NCBI GenBank assembly: GCA_022414725.1
Contig: CM039464.1
Location: 22,408,980 to 22,472,979 of the forward strand
From: Microglena sp. YARC
Taxonomy: Eukaryota; Chlorophyta; Chlorophyceae; Chlamydomonadales; Chlamydomonadaceae
Direction: 5' to 3'
DNA: 64,000 nt
This document shows positions 10,143 to 20,332 of this stretch, in pieces. The notes under the pieces are model-generated. The model was not told the origin of the DNA and ran no database searches. It saw nothing but the letters and a program-made list of their open reading frames with translations. Made by a program: the position numbers and the translations under genes. Every line of letters starts with the position of its first letter. The first letter of the stretch is position 1.

Positions 10143-10345
10143 CATAGCTTTTATTTTCTGAAATGAGCTGCAGCTTCTAGGCAGCTCCCCTGGCTTGCTA
10201 CGCATCCAGGCCTAAATCAAGATGGTGCATCTGGAAGCTGACAGAATCAGCTTTCCGGTTCTTTTTCCATCTTGGGGCTTGGCCCAGTTGCTGGCTCAGG
10301 GAGCTGCCTATAAGCTGCTTCTCGTAGCTGCAAATGAAAGTTATG
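10143..10345. mobile_element. MITE family A copy
   Basis: Arms CATAGCTTTTATTTTCTGAA and TAGCTGCAAATGAAAGTTATG are inverted around a 200-bp non-coding core. It is orthologous to 22842-23047 and 44957-45147, so it predates the triplication. Confidence 0.8.
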
Positions 10346-10596
10346 ATGTGTGCCCTCGTTTGATATAAATGGTGCAGGTGAGGAGTGTACCCTGCTGGTG
10401 TAACCTGCTGGAACATACTCTACCAATTTACCTATCAGGCATTTGATCAGATGTCTGATAGGTGCATTGATAGAGTACGTTCGAGCAATAACGTATCCCC
10501 CTCTGCTTCCGCTACTTGCCACCACTACCTCAGCAGATTGCATTTTGTTGTCAGCCTTTCCCCCTTCGACTTAGCTAGCTGACCCCCAATATCCCT

Positions 10597-11150
10597 TTCG
10601 CCTTTCTTGAATCTGATCAGCAATCCAGAAGCGGAAGGTCACGCGACGCTACCTCAGTGTATCCCTGAAAGTATGATCGTATTGGATCAAGTTTATTTCG
10701 ATCATAATACTAAGATGTTTGATAGATTTCTGATTGTTTTGATACTGTTTACAGCTTCCCAGGCGGGAGGGCGCAAAAATAAAAATCCAGAGCCCCCACA
10801 ACACCCACATGAGGCACCACTGATGTCCTTGTGGAGAATGGGTGCCCCGATGTGTTCATCACCAATTTTAAGACCTTCTTACATTCTCATGGTGTGGATG
10901 GCTGACTGAGCCTCATTGCGTGAAGAGCAGAATTGCACATGTTGGGTAGCATACTTGGTGCCTGGACTTGGTACATCCTGATTGCAATGAGAACACAGCC
11001 CCACCGCATGCTTATGTCATGTATAAGGCCCCGGAGGAGCTTTTGATACCGTTTACATCTTCCCAGGTAAATCATTGTACTGCTGAAGACGGCGAGCAGC
11101 CAAATTGCTTGCTGGGGCCATGTTACTAAGTTTGAGTTCAACTTATTGAG
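10597..11150. other. Insertion specific to unit 1, with a MITE-B-like right end
   Basis: Units 2 and 3 pass directly from the CTTAGCTAGCTGACCCC segment to a GCCTTCTGAAG segment, but unit 1 has about 550 extra bases here. The right end (AGCAGCCAAATTGCTTGCTG up to GAGTTCAACT) matches one arm of the MITE at 48139-48333. No matching left arm was found. No gene seen. Confidence 0.45.
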
Positions 11151-12440
11151 TTGTTGGCTTCTGAAGCTAATGAGGTAGCAGCACTGTTTTTGTTTTCGGC
11201 CATGGGAAGCACGCAGCTTCTAAGCATTGCCCCTGGCTTGCTACTCAGCCAAATCTGAGGCAAATAAGTGCATGCACATGGAAGCCGACACCAACATCTT
11301 TCTAGCTTTCAGAACTTGGTGAGGAGGCAGCATGTGTTGGCTACGAGTAGCAGCTTCTATCTAGCATTGCTCCTGGCCTCCAATTCAGCCAAGAATATGC
11401 GACTAGCTTAGGGAACATTAGGGAATGGATACAAGGTTTTAGTGCTCTTCGACCTACCTGTCTTCCTACCTTTTAGGGAATCTTAGGGAACGTTGGGAAA
11501 AAGGTCTGTGTTCTCAAAGTGACACTGGCTTGTGTACTGCTGCCTGGCTTGTGTACTGCTAGGGAACATTAGGGAAAGGTCTCTGTTCTCGTTGTGTCCT
11601 AGCATTGCTCCTGGCCACCAATTCAACTGATTGTGGGCAACCAAGTGCATGTGGAAGTTGACATGACCTCCAACAGCTTTCTACCTTTCTGAAGCTGATG
11701 AGAGTTCTCTTTGGACTGCGGTAGCATATTCTAGGCATCGCTCCTGGCTTGCTATTCAGCCAAACCTAGTGCGCGTGGAAGCCACCACCACCAGCTCAAT
11801 AGCTTGCTGAAGCTGACAAAGTGACGAGGTGACAGTGCTGATTTTGTTTTTGGCTACGGGTAGCAGCATCCAGACAGTGCTCCTGGATTGCTATTCAGCC
11901 AAACCTTAGTTACCTTAGTTCATGTGGAAGCTGATACCATCAGCTTCTAGCTTTCTGAAGCTGATAAAAAGGCAGTGCTGTTTTGTTTTTTGCTACGGGT
12001 AGAAGCATCCATGCAGTGCTCCTGGCTTGCTATTTAACATTGCTATTCAGCCAAACTGTAGTTACACTATTGCACGTGGAAGCTGAGTAGGTGACATGAC
12101 AGTAGGAGTATCACATTTAGTGACACAAGTGCACGTGGGAGCTGAGTAGCTGACATGACAGTAGGAGTATCACATTTAGTGACACAAGTGCATGTGGGAG
12201 CTGAGTAGCTGACATGACAGTAGGAGTATCACACTGAGTGATACTAGTGCACGTGGAAGCTGAGTAGCTGACCTGACAGTAGGAGTATCACACTTAGTGA
12301 CACTAGTGCACGTGGATCTGAGTAGCTGACATCACCATCTTTCTAGCTTGACTCCTTGGGTCGAGCCCAGTGGCTGGATCATGGAGATACCTATAAGCTG
12401 CTGCATGTAGCTCTAAGTATGCAATTAGAAATACTTATGA
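11151..12440. repeat. Degenerate repeats of MITE-A-like and TTAGGGAA motifs
   Basis: No gene seen. Blocks of GGTAGCAGCATCCAGGCAGT and TGCTCCTGGCTTGCTATTCA recur five or more times, mixed with GGGAACATTAGGGAAAGGTC blocks that also occur near 18670 and 24180-24430. The stretch corresponds to 23320-25030 in unit 2 and 45430-45900 in unit 3. Confidence 0.65.
12071..12335 (+). repeat. 59-bp tandem repeat, about 4.5 copies
   Basis: Units start at 12071, 12130, 12189, 12248 and 12307, exactly 59 bp apart, each beginning TGCACGTGGAAGCTGAGTAG with small changes. The unit-2 counterpart near 24920 has one copy, so the expansion happened after the loci separated. Confidence 0.9.
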
Positions 12441-13400
12441 TATATATTTAATAAGGTCAGCCTTGCTGAGCCCTCCTATTGATTGCCGCTCCTACCAGGT
12501 TTTTCTGATCATCAGATACTATAAATACCATGGTCAACATTCTTAAAAAATCTGAAAACACCATGTGATGTTCAACATTCTGTAGCCAGATTCACCATAG
12601 GATGCCTCAAAATTAAGACATGTACTCTTCGAAACCTGCACAACTATATTATCCCATTCATAACTAATATAGTTTTGAATGCCCCCCCTTCCCCCCCCCC
12701 CCCCCCCCCCCTTTCGTTACGCGATGCGTGCCCGAGTGTGAACATTTTTGTTTTACTCCTTTGCTTCACTGCTTAACTGTAGTTTATTTCTTACTTATGC
12801 GCATTACCCAGCGTATTAGTTGTTGGACCCCCCCCCCCCCCCCCCCCCCTCCCCCCCGGTTTTATGGAGCGGGCTTGTCTTGGGTCGACAATGGCCTGCC
12901 TCTGACGATGTTATGTACAGTAAATGTGCATTGCTGGCTTGTTTGCAATAAATAGCCAACATTTAATTGTTGGTGTTAAGTGCGGTTTTGGACCACCATA
13001 CAGATAAGATATTACACTTGCCGTGGTGTGTATTATATTGTGTAATAATATAATCACCTCCAAGGCACCCACCAGGGGTGTTCCAAATGGTACGATTTAT
13101 GTATGACTCAAACGTAGACTTTTAAGGTTCCATTACGCTACAAGCGTAGAATTTGGTTCTTGGGACGCAGATTTTGGCTGACGAAACATGGGCTTGGACT
13201 TTAAAAACGTTGATATTGAAAACAGTAACGTCTCAAAAAGTCGCTTTTGAAGTACCCTGTCGCCCAGCCGCCCACCCACCCACACATATACACGGTATGG
13301 CATAAGTACGGTATGCGATGTAGACATTGCTGCATTACACATTCACGTCAGTCTTGGCCAGATTATCTTGAGCGCAGGAGATGAGACAGATACCAATATT
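12441..13400. other. Non-coding flank with long C runs
   Basis: No gene seen. It matches 25040-25600 and, in part, 23695-23900. Two long poly-C runs (about 12685-12712 and 12829-12858) interrupt it; the unit-2 counterpart has a C-rich CCCACCCA tract near 25276. Confidence 0.6.
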
Positions 13401-14413
13401 AACGGTACAACTGCCAGGCTGAATTGGGGTTTTGGAAGAGTATTAGCAGTGGGTGGCATACTGGCATCCAGCCACAAGCAATCAGATTTTTGATGTGGGA
13501 TAGAGGGTTGTTATTCTGTCCATGCTCTCCGCTGCTCCTCTCACGAGAAATTCCACACCGACTAGGATCCCAGAAAAGAGTGACTGAATCTAGGTGCATG
13601 ATCTATTGGCTTGAGCCTACTTGCGGTTGGCCGGTTACCATCCCTGTTGGGGGCACTGGTTGGGGGAAGGGCCCGGGGAAGGGGGGGTATGGGGGTTCCG
13701 GCACCACCCCGGGGCACTTTTCCAGGTATGGAAAAGTTTCGGGGTTTATGGAAAAGTTTTGTACTGCCAGGCCCAAAGTCCGCCTGGGCAACTTTTCCAT
13801 AAGCCCTCAAACTTTTCCACTGCGAACCTTCAAACGGGCCCATCTTTTCCACAGTCCAACACGTTTCCTCGAACTTGCTTCAAATGAATTCAATTTCAAC
13901 CTCGAACTGCTAAGGCATCTCATCGGAAACACCATATTGGCATTTCACTGCTAGTCCGCCTCTCGCTGTGATGAAACGCATGGCAATTGCCGCATGGCGC
14001 ATGTAATCGTCAAGCCCTACTCAGAAGATGCTGTCCAATTAATTCCCAGCCTTCATACCTGTTCTACTTACAGTCACCACGTGGCGTCGCCACGCCGCGT
14101 CTCATAGATAGGGATACATGGCGGTCGATGGACGCTTCAAGACAATTGGAGTGCCTATATTCTCAGGCCAAAAAAATTTCCCCCGGGGCCTTTGGCCCCG
14201 GTTTTCCAAGGTCAGCTGCCCCGGTATAGTTTTCCAAACCCCTCCTGGGGGCTGGGCCAGGGGGCTGGGCCCATGGCTTTTACGATCGATTTTCCTCTGA
14301 CCTAAATCAAAATTTCGGACGCAGGCGCGAGTAGTTCTGCTTGTTTCTGAAACCGCTCTGGTTCTTGTCTCCCACGCACTTTCCTGGTTGTCCCATCCGG
14401 CTTCATCTTCAGA
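13401..14413. other. 5' region of BTB copy 2, unlike copies 1 and 3
   Basis: No gene supported. The stretch 13660-13860 has repeated GGAAAAGTTT motifs in both orientations and a G-rich patch, and 14160-14290 is rich in GGGGCC/GGCCCC. The leader shared by BTB copies 1 and 3 is absent, so copy 2 either lost its promoter region or gained a new one. An AG just before the ATG (CATCTTCAGAATG) could be a splice acceptor. Confidence 0.45.
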
Positions 14414-15972
14414 ATGAAAGGCGAATTCAACCAGCCTACCTTCGCGGATCTGCGCCTGGTCCTCCGGAGCTCTCAAGGTGGCAGTTGTACTCCCAGCGAA
14501 CTCGCCAGTGACGGACCTCCTAGTAAAAGAAAGTGCACGAGATTATCTTTGGATGCTGCAAGCTTCTACACCAACAAAGCCATGTTAGCGTCCAAGTCCC
14601 CCGTCATTAAGGCCTGGTTGCTGAGGGCGAAGGAGCTCAGGGACCTGCAGGCCATGGGTGATGGCCTCAGTGTTTGTCTGGTACAAGTGGAATGTTGTGG
14701 GTCGGTTAGGATACTTGTGTCACCTCCTGCCCGACAGCTACCAGACCCCCAACTTGACACCTTGAAGCTACTAGTGGAGCAAGAGGAGCCGTTGGCATGT
14801 GAGGTTTTATTTCGCTCCATGTACTCGGAGGACCTGGCTGGGGAAGTGATAAGTGCCCTGTCCAGTTGGGAGGGGGCAGGTGTGAACAGGGCCACGTTGT
14901 TGGTGCAAGTGTACCGCTTGGCTGATCATTTGGAGGTGTGCACTGATCAATGTGCACATGCCATGTCAGCCCTGAGCTCAAAAGACTGCGAGTCCGTCGA
15001 TGTTGTTAACTATGTCTTCTCCTTGAAGGGGGCTGCCCCAGCCCTGGTGGAGCATGCCACCATCAAGGCTCTTATGGAGAAGTGCATGTCCCAGCTAGTT
15101 GCACGCTTCGGTGAGATTATGGATGTGCTCTCAGAAGAAGGCAATTTACATAAGGAATTCAAGCACCTGGACTTCCCCGCAGTGCTTTCTTTCTTTAACT
15201 CTGACGAGTTGTATGTTGCGTCTGAGAATGAGATCCTCCTGCTCATGGCCTTGTGGATGGGTGAGGACTGGGCTGACCGCATCAGCAAGGAACAAGTGGG
15301 GGCTTTCTTGAATGTCCTCCGTCTGGGACACTTGAGTTCATCATTCTTAGCTAATTTGACTGTTATTGCACCCTGGCTACCAGTGGACCCGGTTGTGTTG
15401 GGTCATGTAGCAGCATGGAAGACTTGTCAGACCAAGTTTCCTGGGAGAGCTTTCCACATGCCCAAAAGGCTGCAATCTGTTCATGGAAGCAGTGTGGCAT
15501 GGTTCAAGGACAAGCAAAACATTGGGAACGTGGCTATAACTCTGACAGCTGGTTTTCTGCAAGTGATTTGGCTAAGCTTCTGACATCAGTGCAACACAAC
15601 GAAGAACAAGAGGACCTGCAAACAGTTAAAGCTCCCTACTGGACATTCAATGGATATGACATCTTTCCCACATTGTCTGTTGAGATTGTGTCCGACGGCT
15701 CCAAGAAAACGTTTGCGGTGTCCGTTGGCTTTGTGTTCAAAACGTCAGAATGCTCCATGTCAACGGAAATTCAAACCCTGGCCCATGTCAAAGCTGACTG
15801 CCTACTTGGCGAAGGGACGGTTTACAAGGGGAGTGTTGACGATCTCCTAGAAGGGACACACGCCTGGGAAGTGGCCAGAGTGGACAGCTTTGATGCTTTA
15901 TCATGCCTGGATAGCTACCTGGACACTGAGGGCGATCTGCCAATAGAACTGACATTCTGGACACTTGACTGA
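14414..15972 (+). pseudogene. BTB-BACK domain protein, copy 2 (frameshifted)
   Basis: Closely related to copy 1 over its whole length. The frame from ATG 14414 is open through the BTB and BACK regions, but a one-base loss near 15511-15520, in the run after FKDK, throws it out of frame and it stops at 15583. The original C-terminal frame resumes at once and continues to the same TGA end at 15972, keeping FNGYDIFPTLSVEIVSDGSK and the conserved tail. As written it would make a 389-residue protein without the C-terminal domain. A short intron or an assembly error could also explain the shift, but no good GT-AG pair spans it. Confidence 0.8.
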
Positions 15973-16151
15973 TGTAGGTATGAGTCATTATCATGCAAAC
16001 ACATGCAGCATTGCCTATTGGGGGTATGTACGTATATATCTGGGATGTTGCATGTTGGCTTGTAGCAATGATGAAATGTAGTTATGTATCTGAGCATCTA
16101 AGTAGCTGTGTAATTGAGATGTTGCATGATGGCATGTAGCTATGTATTTGA

Positions 16152-16159
16152 GATGTTGA
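16152..16159. repeat. 8-bp direct repeat, left of DNA element
   Basis: GATGTTGA here and at 19009-19016. The uninterrupted copies near 2540 and 42664 have one GATGTTGA or AATGTTGA, so this is a probable target duplication. Confidence 0.65.
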
Positions 16160-17351
16160 TTCACTATCAATATTCGGGCCCTTTACCGACCCCCTTACAG
16201 AGGGTTTACAGGGGGTTTACAGATGTCAAAGTCTGCAAACGCTATGTAAACCTGTACTCCCGTTTACAGACTTAGGTTACAGACCGTTAACACACCGTTG
16301 GGGTGTATGGTAGAAACGAGTCAAACTGCGCGGATCGTAAATGGTCTGTAAATGCTTACAGACTTTGTTACAGATTTGTTATAGACTCTGTTTTACAGAC
16401 CTCTGTAATTAAGGGCGCCTGGAGGCGCGTCCTGAATGAAATGAATTTAATTCTGAATTCAATTGATTTTTATTGGTTTTTATTTAATTGTATTGAATAT
16501 AGTGTTATTTTAATTCGATATCATTCCTTTCAATTTAATTTAATCAACATTATTTGAATGCATTTAATTGCTTAAATTTTGATCAATTCGAATGTGTTAT
16601 AATTACATTTAATTTGATGTGATTGAATTTAATTGAATCGATGGATGTTGCAGCTTTGTTGACTATCAAGTGACGAATGAGAGAGTGTTTGAAGGGTTGT
16701 TGAATTTTAAGCAGTATTGAGCGTTCCTTTAATGTAATGCAATGCATATATGTAGAGAGGCTTTATTTGTAAGAATCTGATGCAAGAAAAATGAGACCAA
16801 TCAGGGGTCTGGTTGATTTTAAGGAGTTTTGAAGTTGGACCCAGCCCAGACGTGAACTGTACGTCCCGTCCAGCTCACTCCTTAACGCCAACTTATCGTA
16901 CCGACAGGTGCAACCGTTGATGTCGGGACCCGTAGTTTCACGTGTATGCCTACAGACTTCACGTCCAAACGGTTGTCCCCCTTGCAGTTGCTTTTTGATC
17001 AAAAACCTTGCAGTCCGGTCGAAGCACTCGTGATTTTTGGCCAATGTCAGTTGGCGTGGCTTGTCACGCTGACGAATGTTGGCTCCAGCGAATGGTGAAT
17101 GGCGGCTCTGCCGATCTTGGTCTGTGCGCAAGCTCCAAGCTCAAATTTGAAATGTTGAAAAATGTTACCCGTGAATTGTCGCTTTTGGCCCGAAAAGCAC
17201 AAACCTTAGCTCCTTTTCTTGAATTGCGATGCTCATATGTGCTCTCGTGAGAATTTGTCCGGTAAAAATGAGTCTTGTAATTCATCTGAAATATAGAATG
17301 TTCAGATTTTTTTTATGTTTTCATGAAACCTGAGAATGTGTTTTGTGATTA

Positions 17352-17427
17352 ACGGATGGACGGATGGACGAATGGACGGACGGATGGACGGACGGACAGA
17401 CGGACGGACGGACAGACAGACAGACAT
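17352..17427 (+). repeat. GGAC/GGAT tetranucleotide microsatellite
   Basis: Repeated ACGGATGGACGG units grade into ACAGACAGAC. Open frames here are trivial. Confidence 0.9.
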
Positions 17428-18211
17428 TTTAATTGGTGTTATCCCTTCTTCCAAAAATCTGGTGATTGTTTTCATTCGGGTACCCTTTGTACGTATGGCT
17501 GTAAATCCTCTGTAAGTATGGCTGCAAACCCTCTGTAACTGTGTCTATAAACCCTCTGTAATGGGGTGTATAAACCCTCAGTAACTGGGTCGGTAAACCA
17601 TCTGTAACTAGGTCTGTAATCCATCTGTAAATCTTGTGTAACCGGGCCCGTAATTAGTAACCAGGTCTTTGGAATGGGGGAAAATGGGACGCAGCTGCAA
17701 GATTTGTTTACACTGCCCTGGGAGGGACGTTTATATACATATACACATTGGTATCATTACAAGTTGTGCTTGGTGCCACGAGTCAATTGATGGAAGCTTG
17801 CAAGCTGCAGTCAACGAAATTTAGCTATTACAACTTAATAAGGAGGTACATTCATAGACATACATCTTCCCCCCCCCCCTCCCCCCCCCCCACACACACC
17901 TTAAACCTCCTGCCCCTTAAGCACAACAAGGCTTCGTTAGCTTCTCCTCGTGCTTGTGCTCTCTGTTCCGCCTGGGCAACATAAGCACACATTCCATACA
18001 TGCACACAAAATAAGGCATAACATGTGAATACGTAGAGTAAATCCCGCTGCTGCCCTCCGGTTGGCATGCCTTGTAGTCCTGATTCCACCTCTGCAACAG
18101 AAACCCCCATAAGTACACGCATCGGCTTTTGGCACAGGGAAAGCCACCCCACCCCCTTTATTGATTGTCTTTGTGATTTTGCCGCAATTGATAATTGCCC
18201 AATACGCACCT

Positions 18212-18343
18212 TCAGGGATGGGGCTCCTTGACGCCAAGTGGACAAGGCAAGCTGGCCGACTTCTTCGTCTTCTTTTTCGCTAGTTGATTAGCAGGGGCCT
18301 TGCCGCCCGTGACCTGGCGGGCTATCTGCTTGTTACGAGCCAT
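18212..18343 (-). pseudogene. Histone H3 N-terminal-tail-like reading frame, truncated
   Basis: A 43-residue frame from ATG 18343 to TGA 18212. It begins [20 protein letters not shown] and continues [10 protein letters not shown] and GVKEPHP. This aligns without gaps to the H3 tail through Ser28-Ala29 and again at the GVK-PH segment. Lys4, Lys14, Lys23, Lys27 and Ser28 are kept, while Lys9, Ser10, Arg17 and Lys18 are replaced. The frame stops where the H3 core should begin, and no core histone fold is visible nearby. It lies inside the DNA element at 16160-19008, so it may be a captured gene fragment. A divergent first exon is the alternative: a GTGCGT follows directly after the stop. Confidence 0.6.
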
Positions 18344-18472
18344 TAATTCACTCAGAAAGAACTAAATCCGCAAACCAAGTTCTGAAATCGATGCAGCCAA
18401 TAAATTCCAGCAAGGATATATTAGAAACCCTGGACGTGGTTTCGTGGTTTCCTGGCTGGCCACGTCGTTAGA

Positions 18473-18579
18473 TCTCGATAATTACGCTGGTCGCGACCAG
18501 CGTAGTTATCGAGACCTATAATATCGAGTTATCGATCAATTGCCCAGGGTACAGCGACCATGGTCATTGTGCCCTGGGC
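18473..18579. repeat. Two adjacent palindromes
   Basis: 18473-18514 is a 42-bp palindrome with one mismatch (arm TCTCGATAATTACGCTGGTC) centred on TCGCGA. 18542-18579 is a second hairpin with 12-bp arms GCCCAGGGTACA and TGTGCCCTGGGC around a loop containing CCATGG. Confidence 0.85.
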
Positions 18580-19016
18580 GATTTGTCAGGGGTCGCGCGC
18601 ATGTGACAGGCAAAATTTTAAATTCGAGAGCGACAGCCGACAACTACAATAGCTCTGACAATGGACGTAGGGAAGCTTAGGGGACGTTAGGGAACGGGTA
18701 CAAGTTTTTCGTGCTCTTCGATCAATTTTTCTACGCAGTTAGGGAAACCTAGGGAACGCTAGGTACTAGACTCCGTTGTCATAGTGCTCTGGATGCTTTC
18801 GCAATTGGTTACATACCTTATACAGACCTGGTTGCCAGCTACCTCGGTAAAAGCTCCGTACAGAAGGACTTCCAGACTTGTTACAGACATTTACATAGGC
18901 ACGAGTCCTCAATGTCATTTGCAGAACTCGTTACAGACCATCTACAGAGGGAACTCTGTAAAAGGTTTGTAACGAGTTCTGCCAAAGTCGGTAAATGGCC
19001 CGAGTATTGATGTTGA

Positions 19017-19849
19017 ATGATGGCATCCCTTAACCATTCCATGCTGGAGTATGTCTGCAAGCTATCGTATGATGCCTTAACCGCATCATCTTCTGGTTTA
19101 TAGAGAGAATTGGTTGAATATCCTCGCAAGGGCTATGTGTGCATTGGGGGGGATGGTTGCATGGTTCGGACCCATATCATGATGCAAGGGTGGTTAAGGG
19201 GGAAACTCCCAAGACATGATCTTAAGACTAAACACTTGACTGGCTGTAAAATGCAATTTTGTATTTATTTTGAAAAGCTGCCGTGTGGCGAAGTAGAGGA
19301 CCCTACAGGGCACATGTAGAAACAGACTTGGCTGTAAATAATGAAATCAACCTTGCTTAATCTTGCCTGGGAGCTATCCCGGTGTTAGACATCCTCTTCT
19401 CCTTATATGTTCTGATTCCTTCTCTCTTGCTCCTTCATTCCCCTGTCTCAGCCATTACTGCTTCCATTGAACCCCCACCCATGAACTAGTGTGTTGCAGT
19501 GTTACAATGTTGTGTGTTATTAAATAGGTGATAGCGTGCGACTGCTCCTGATCTCTTGCACCACTTGAATCAGTGAGTGGTGCTAATCTCATACACATCA
19601 TTCTAGGATTTAGTGGTGTGGTCTGTCCAAAGGCTGTGGAGGGTATGCCATGCACCTCCACCACCCACACGTCTTTGAAACATGCATGAGCCACCAACAC
19701 TCATACAACCATGATTCATGATTCCCGCTCTCCTTGGTGCATGCGAGTCAATGGCAGCTGGCTAAGAATACTATGACTCATGCAATTTGCCCCCTACCCC
19801 CCACCTTCCCTGTACAGGCTCAATGTAACTGTCAGTCAATCGTGGCAAA
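19017..19849. other. 3' flank of BTB copy 2, part of the triplicated unit
   Basis: No gene seen. It aligns with 2545-3094 and 42665-43910. A block around 19350-19600 is shared with unit 3 and missing from unit 1. Confidence 0.65.
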
Positions 19850-20046
19850 CATAGCTTTCTTTTCAGCTACAAGCAGCAACTTCTAGGCAGCTTCCCTGCC
19901 TGGATATTCAACCAAACCTGGCACAGCCTATTGCACCTTGAAGCTGGCACAGTCAGCTTTCCAGTGCTGCTGCAAATCTTGGTGCTTGCACAAGTGGCAG
20001 GCTCAAGGAGCCGACAAGAAGCTGCTAAGAAAAGCTGAAAAGAAAA
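19850..20046. mobile_element. MITE family A copy
   Basis: Arms ATAGCTTTCTTTTCAGCTAC and GAAGCTGCTAAGAAAAGC bound the family core. Orthologous to 3095-3297 and 44357-44550. Confidence 0.7.
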
Positions 20047-20332
20047 GCACGGATGACAAAGTCATGGATGGTGCGGTCTCTGTTAAGAGGACAGCGCTTA
20101 GGCAGAGACAGAGGACAGCGCTGTTAAGAAGACTGCGAACACGAGGACAGTGGACAGCTTAGCTGTTCTTTTCAACTACGGGCAGCAGCTTCTAGGCAGC
20201 TCCCCTGACTGGCTATTCAGTCAAACCAAATGCATCCTAGTGCGCCTTTGGAGCTGACGCAATCAGCTGTCCACTTACTGCTGGAATATTGTGACTGAGC
20301 TCAGAGTTAGCTCATGGAAACTGCCTTGGAGC

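Larger units (their letters stand above)
16160..19008. mobile_element. TIR DNA transposon, probably non-autonomous, class uncertain
   Basis: A 2849-bp insertion in the BTB-2 3' flank, absent from units 1 and 3. The ends carry inverted repeats: AATATTCGGGCCCTTTACCG at 16169 against the complement of CGGTAAATGGCCCGAGTATT ending at 19008. An 8-bp direct repeat flanks it, compatible with hAT- or P-like elements. Subterminal TTACAGA/TCTGTAA motifs recur at both ends and at 17500-17640. The interior has an AT-rich stretch of TTAATT/GAATTC repeats (16440-16640), a GGAC/GGAT microsatellite, a histone-like reading frame and two palindromes. No transposase is recognisable. Nine bases (16160-16168) lie outside the left inverted repeat and are unexplained. 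Confidence 0.7.

Noticed and set aside
13562..14476. Several 60-176-codon frames upstream of BTB copy 2
   Set aside because: GC-rich repeats keep many frames open on both strands, with no conserved domain and no counterpart in units 1 and 3.
16763..17285. Minus-strand frames of 122 and 73 codons within the DNA element as transposase pieces
   Set aside because: No DDE, hAT dimerisation or zinc-finger motifs were seen, and the frames are short and not extendable.
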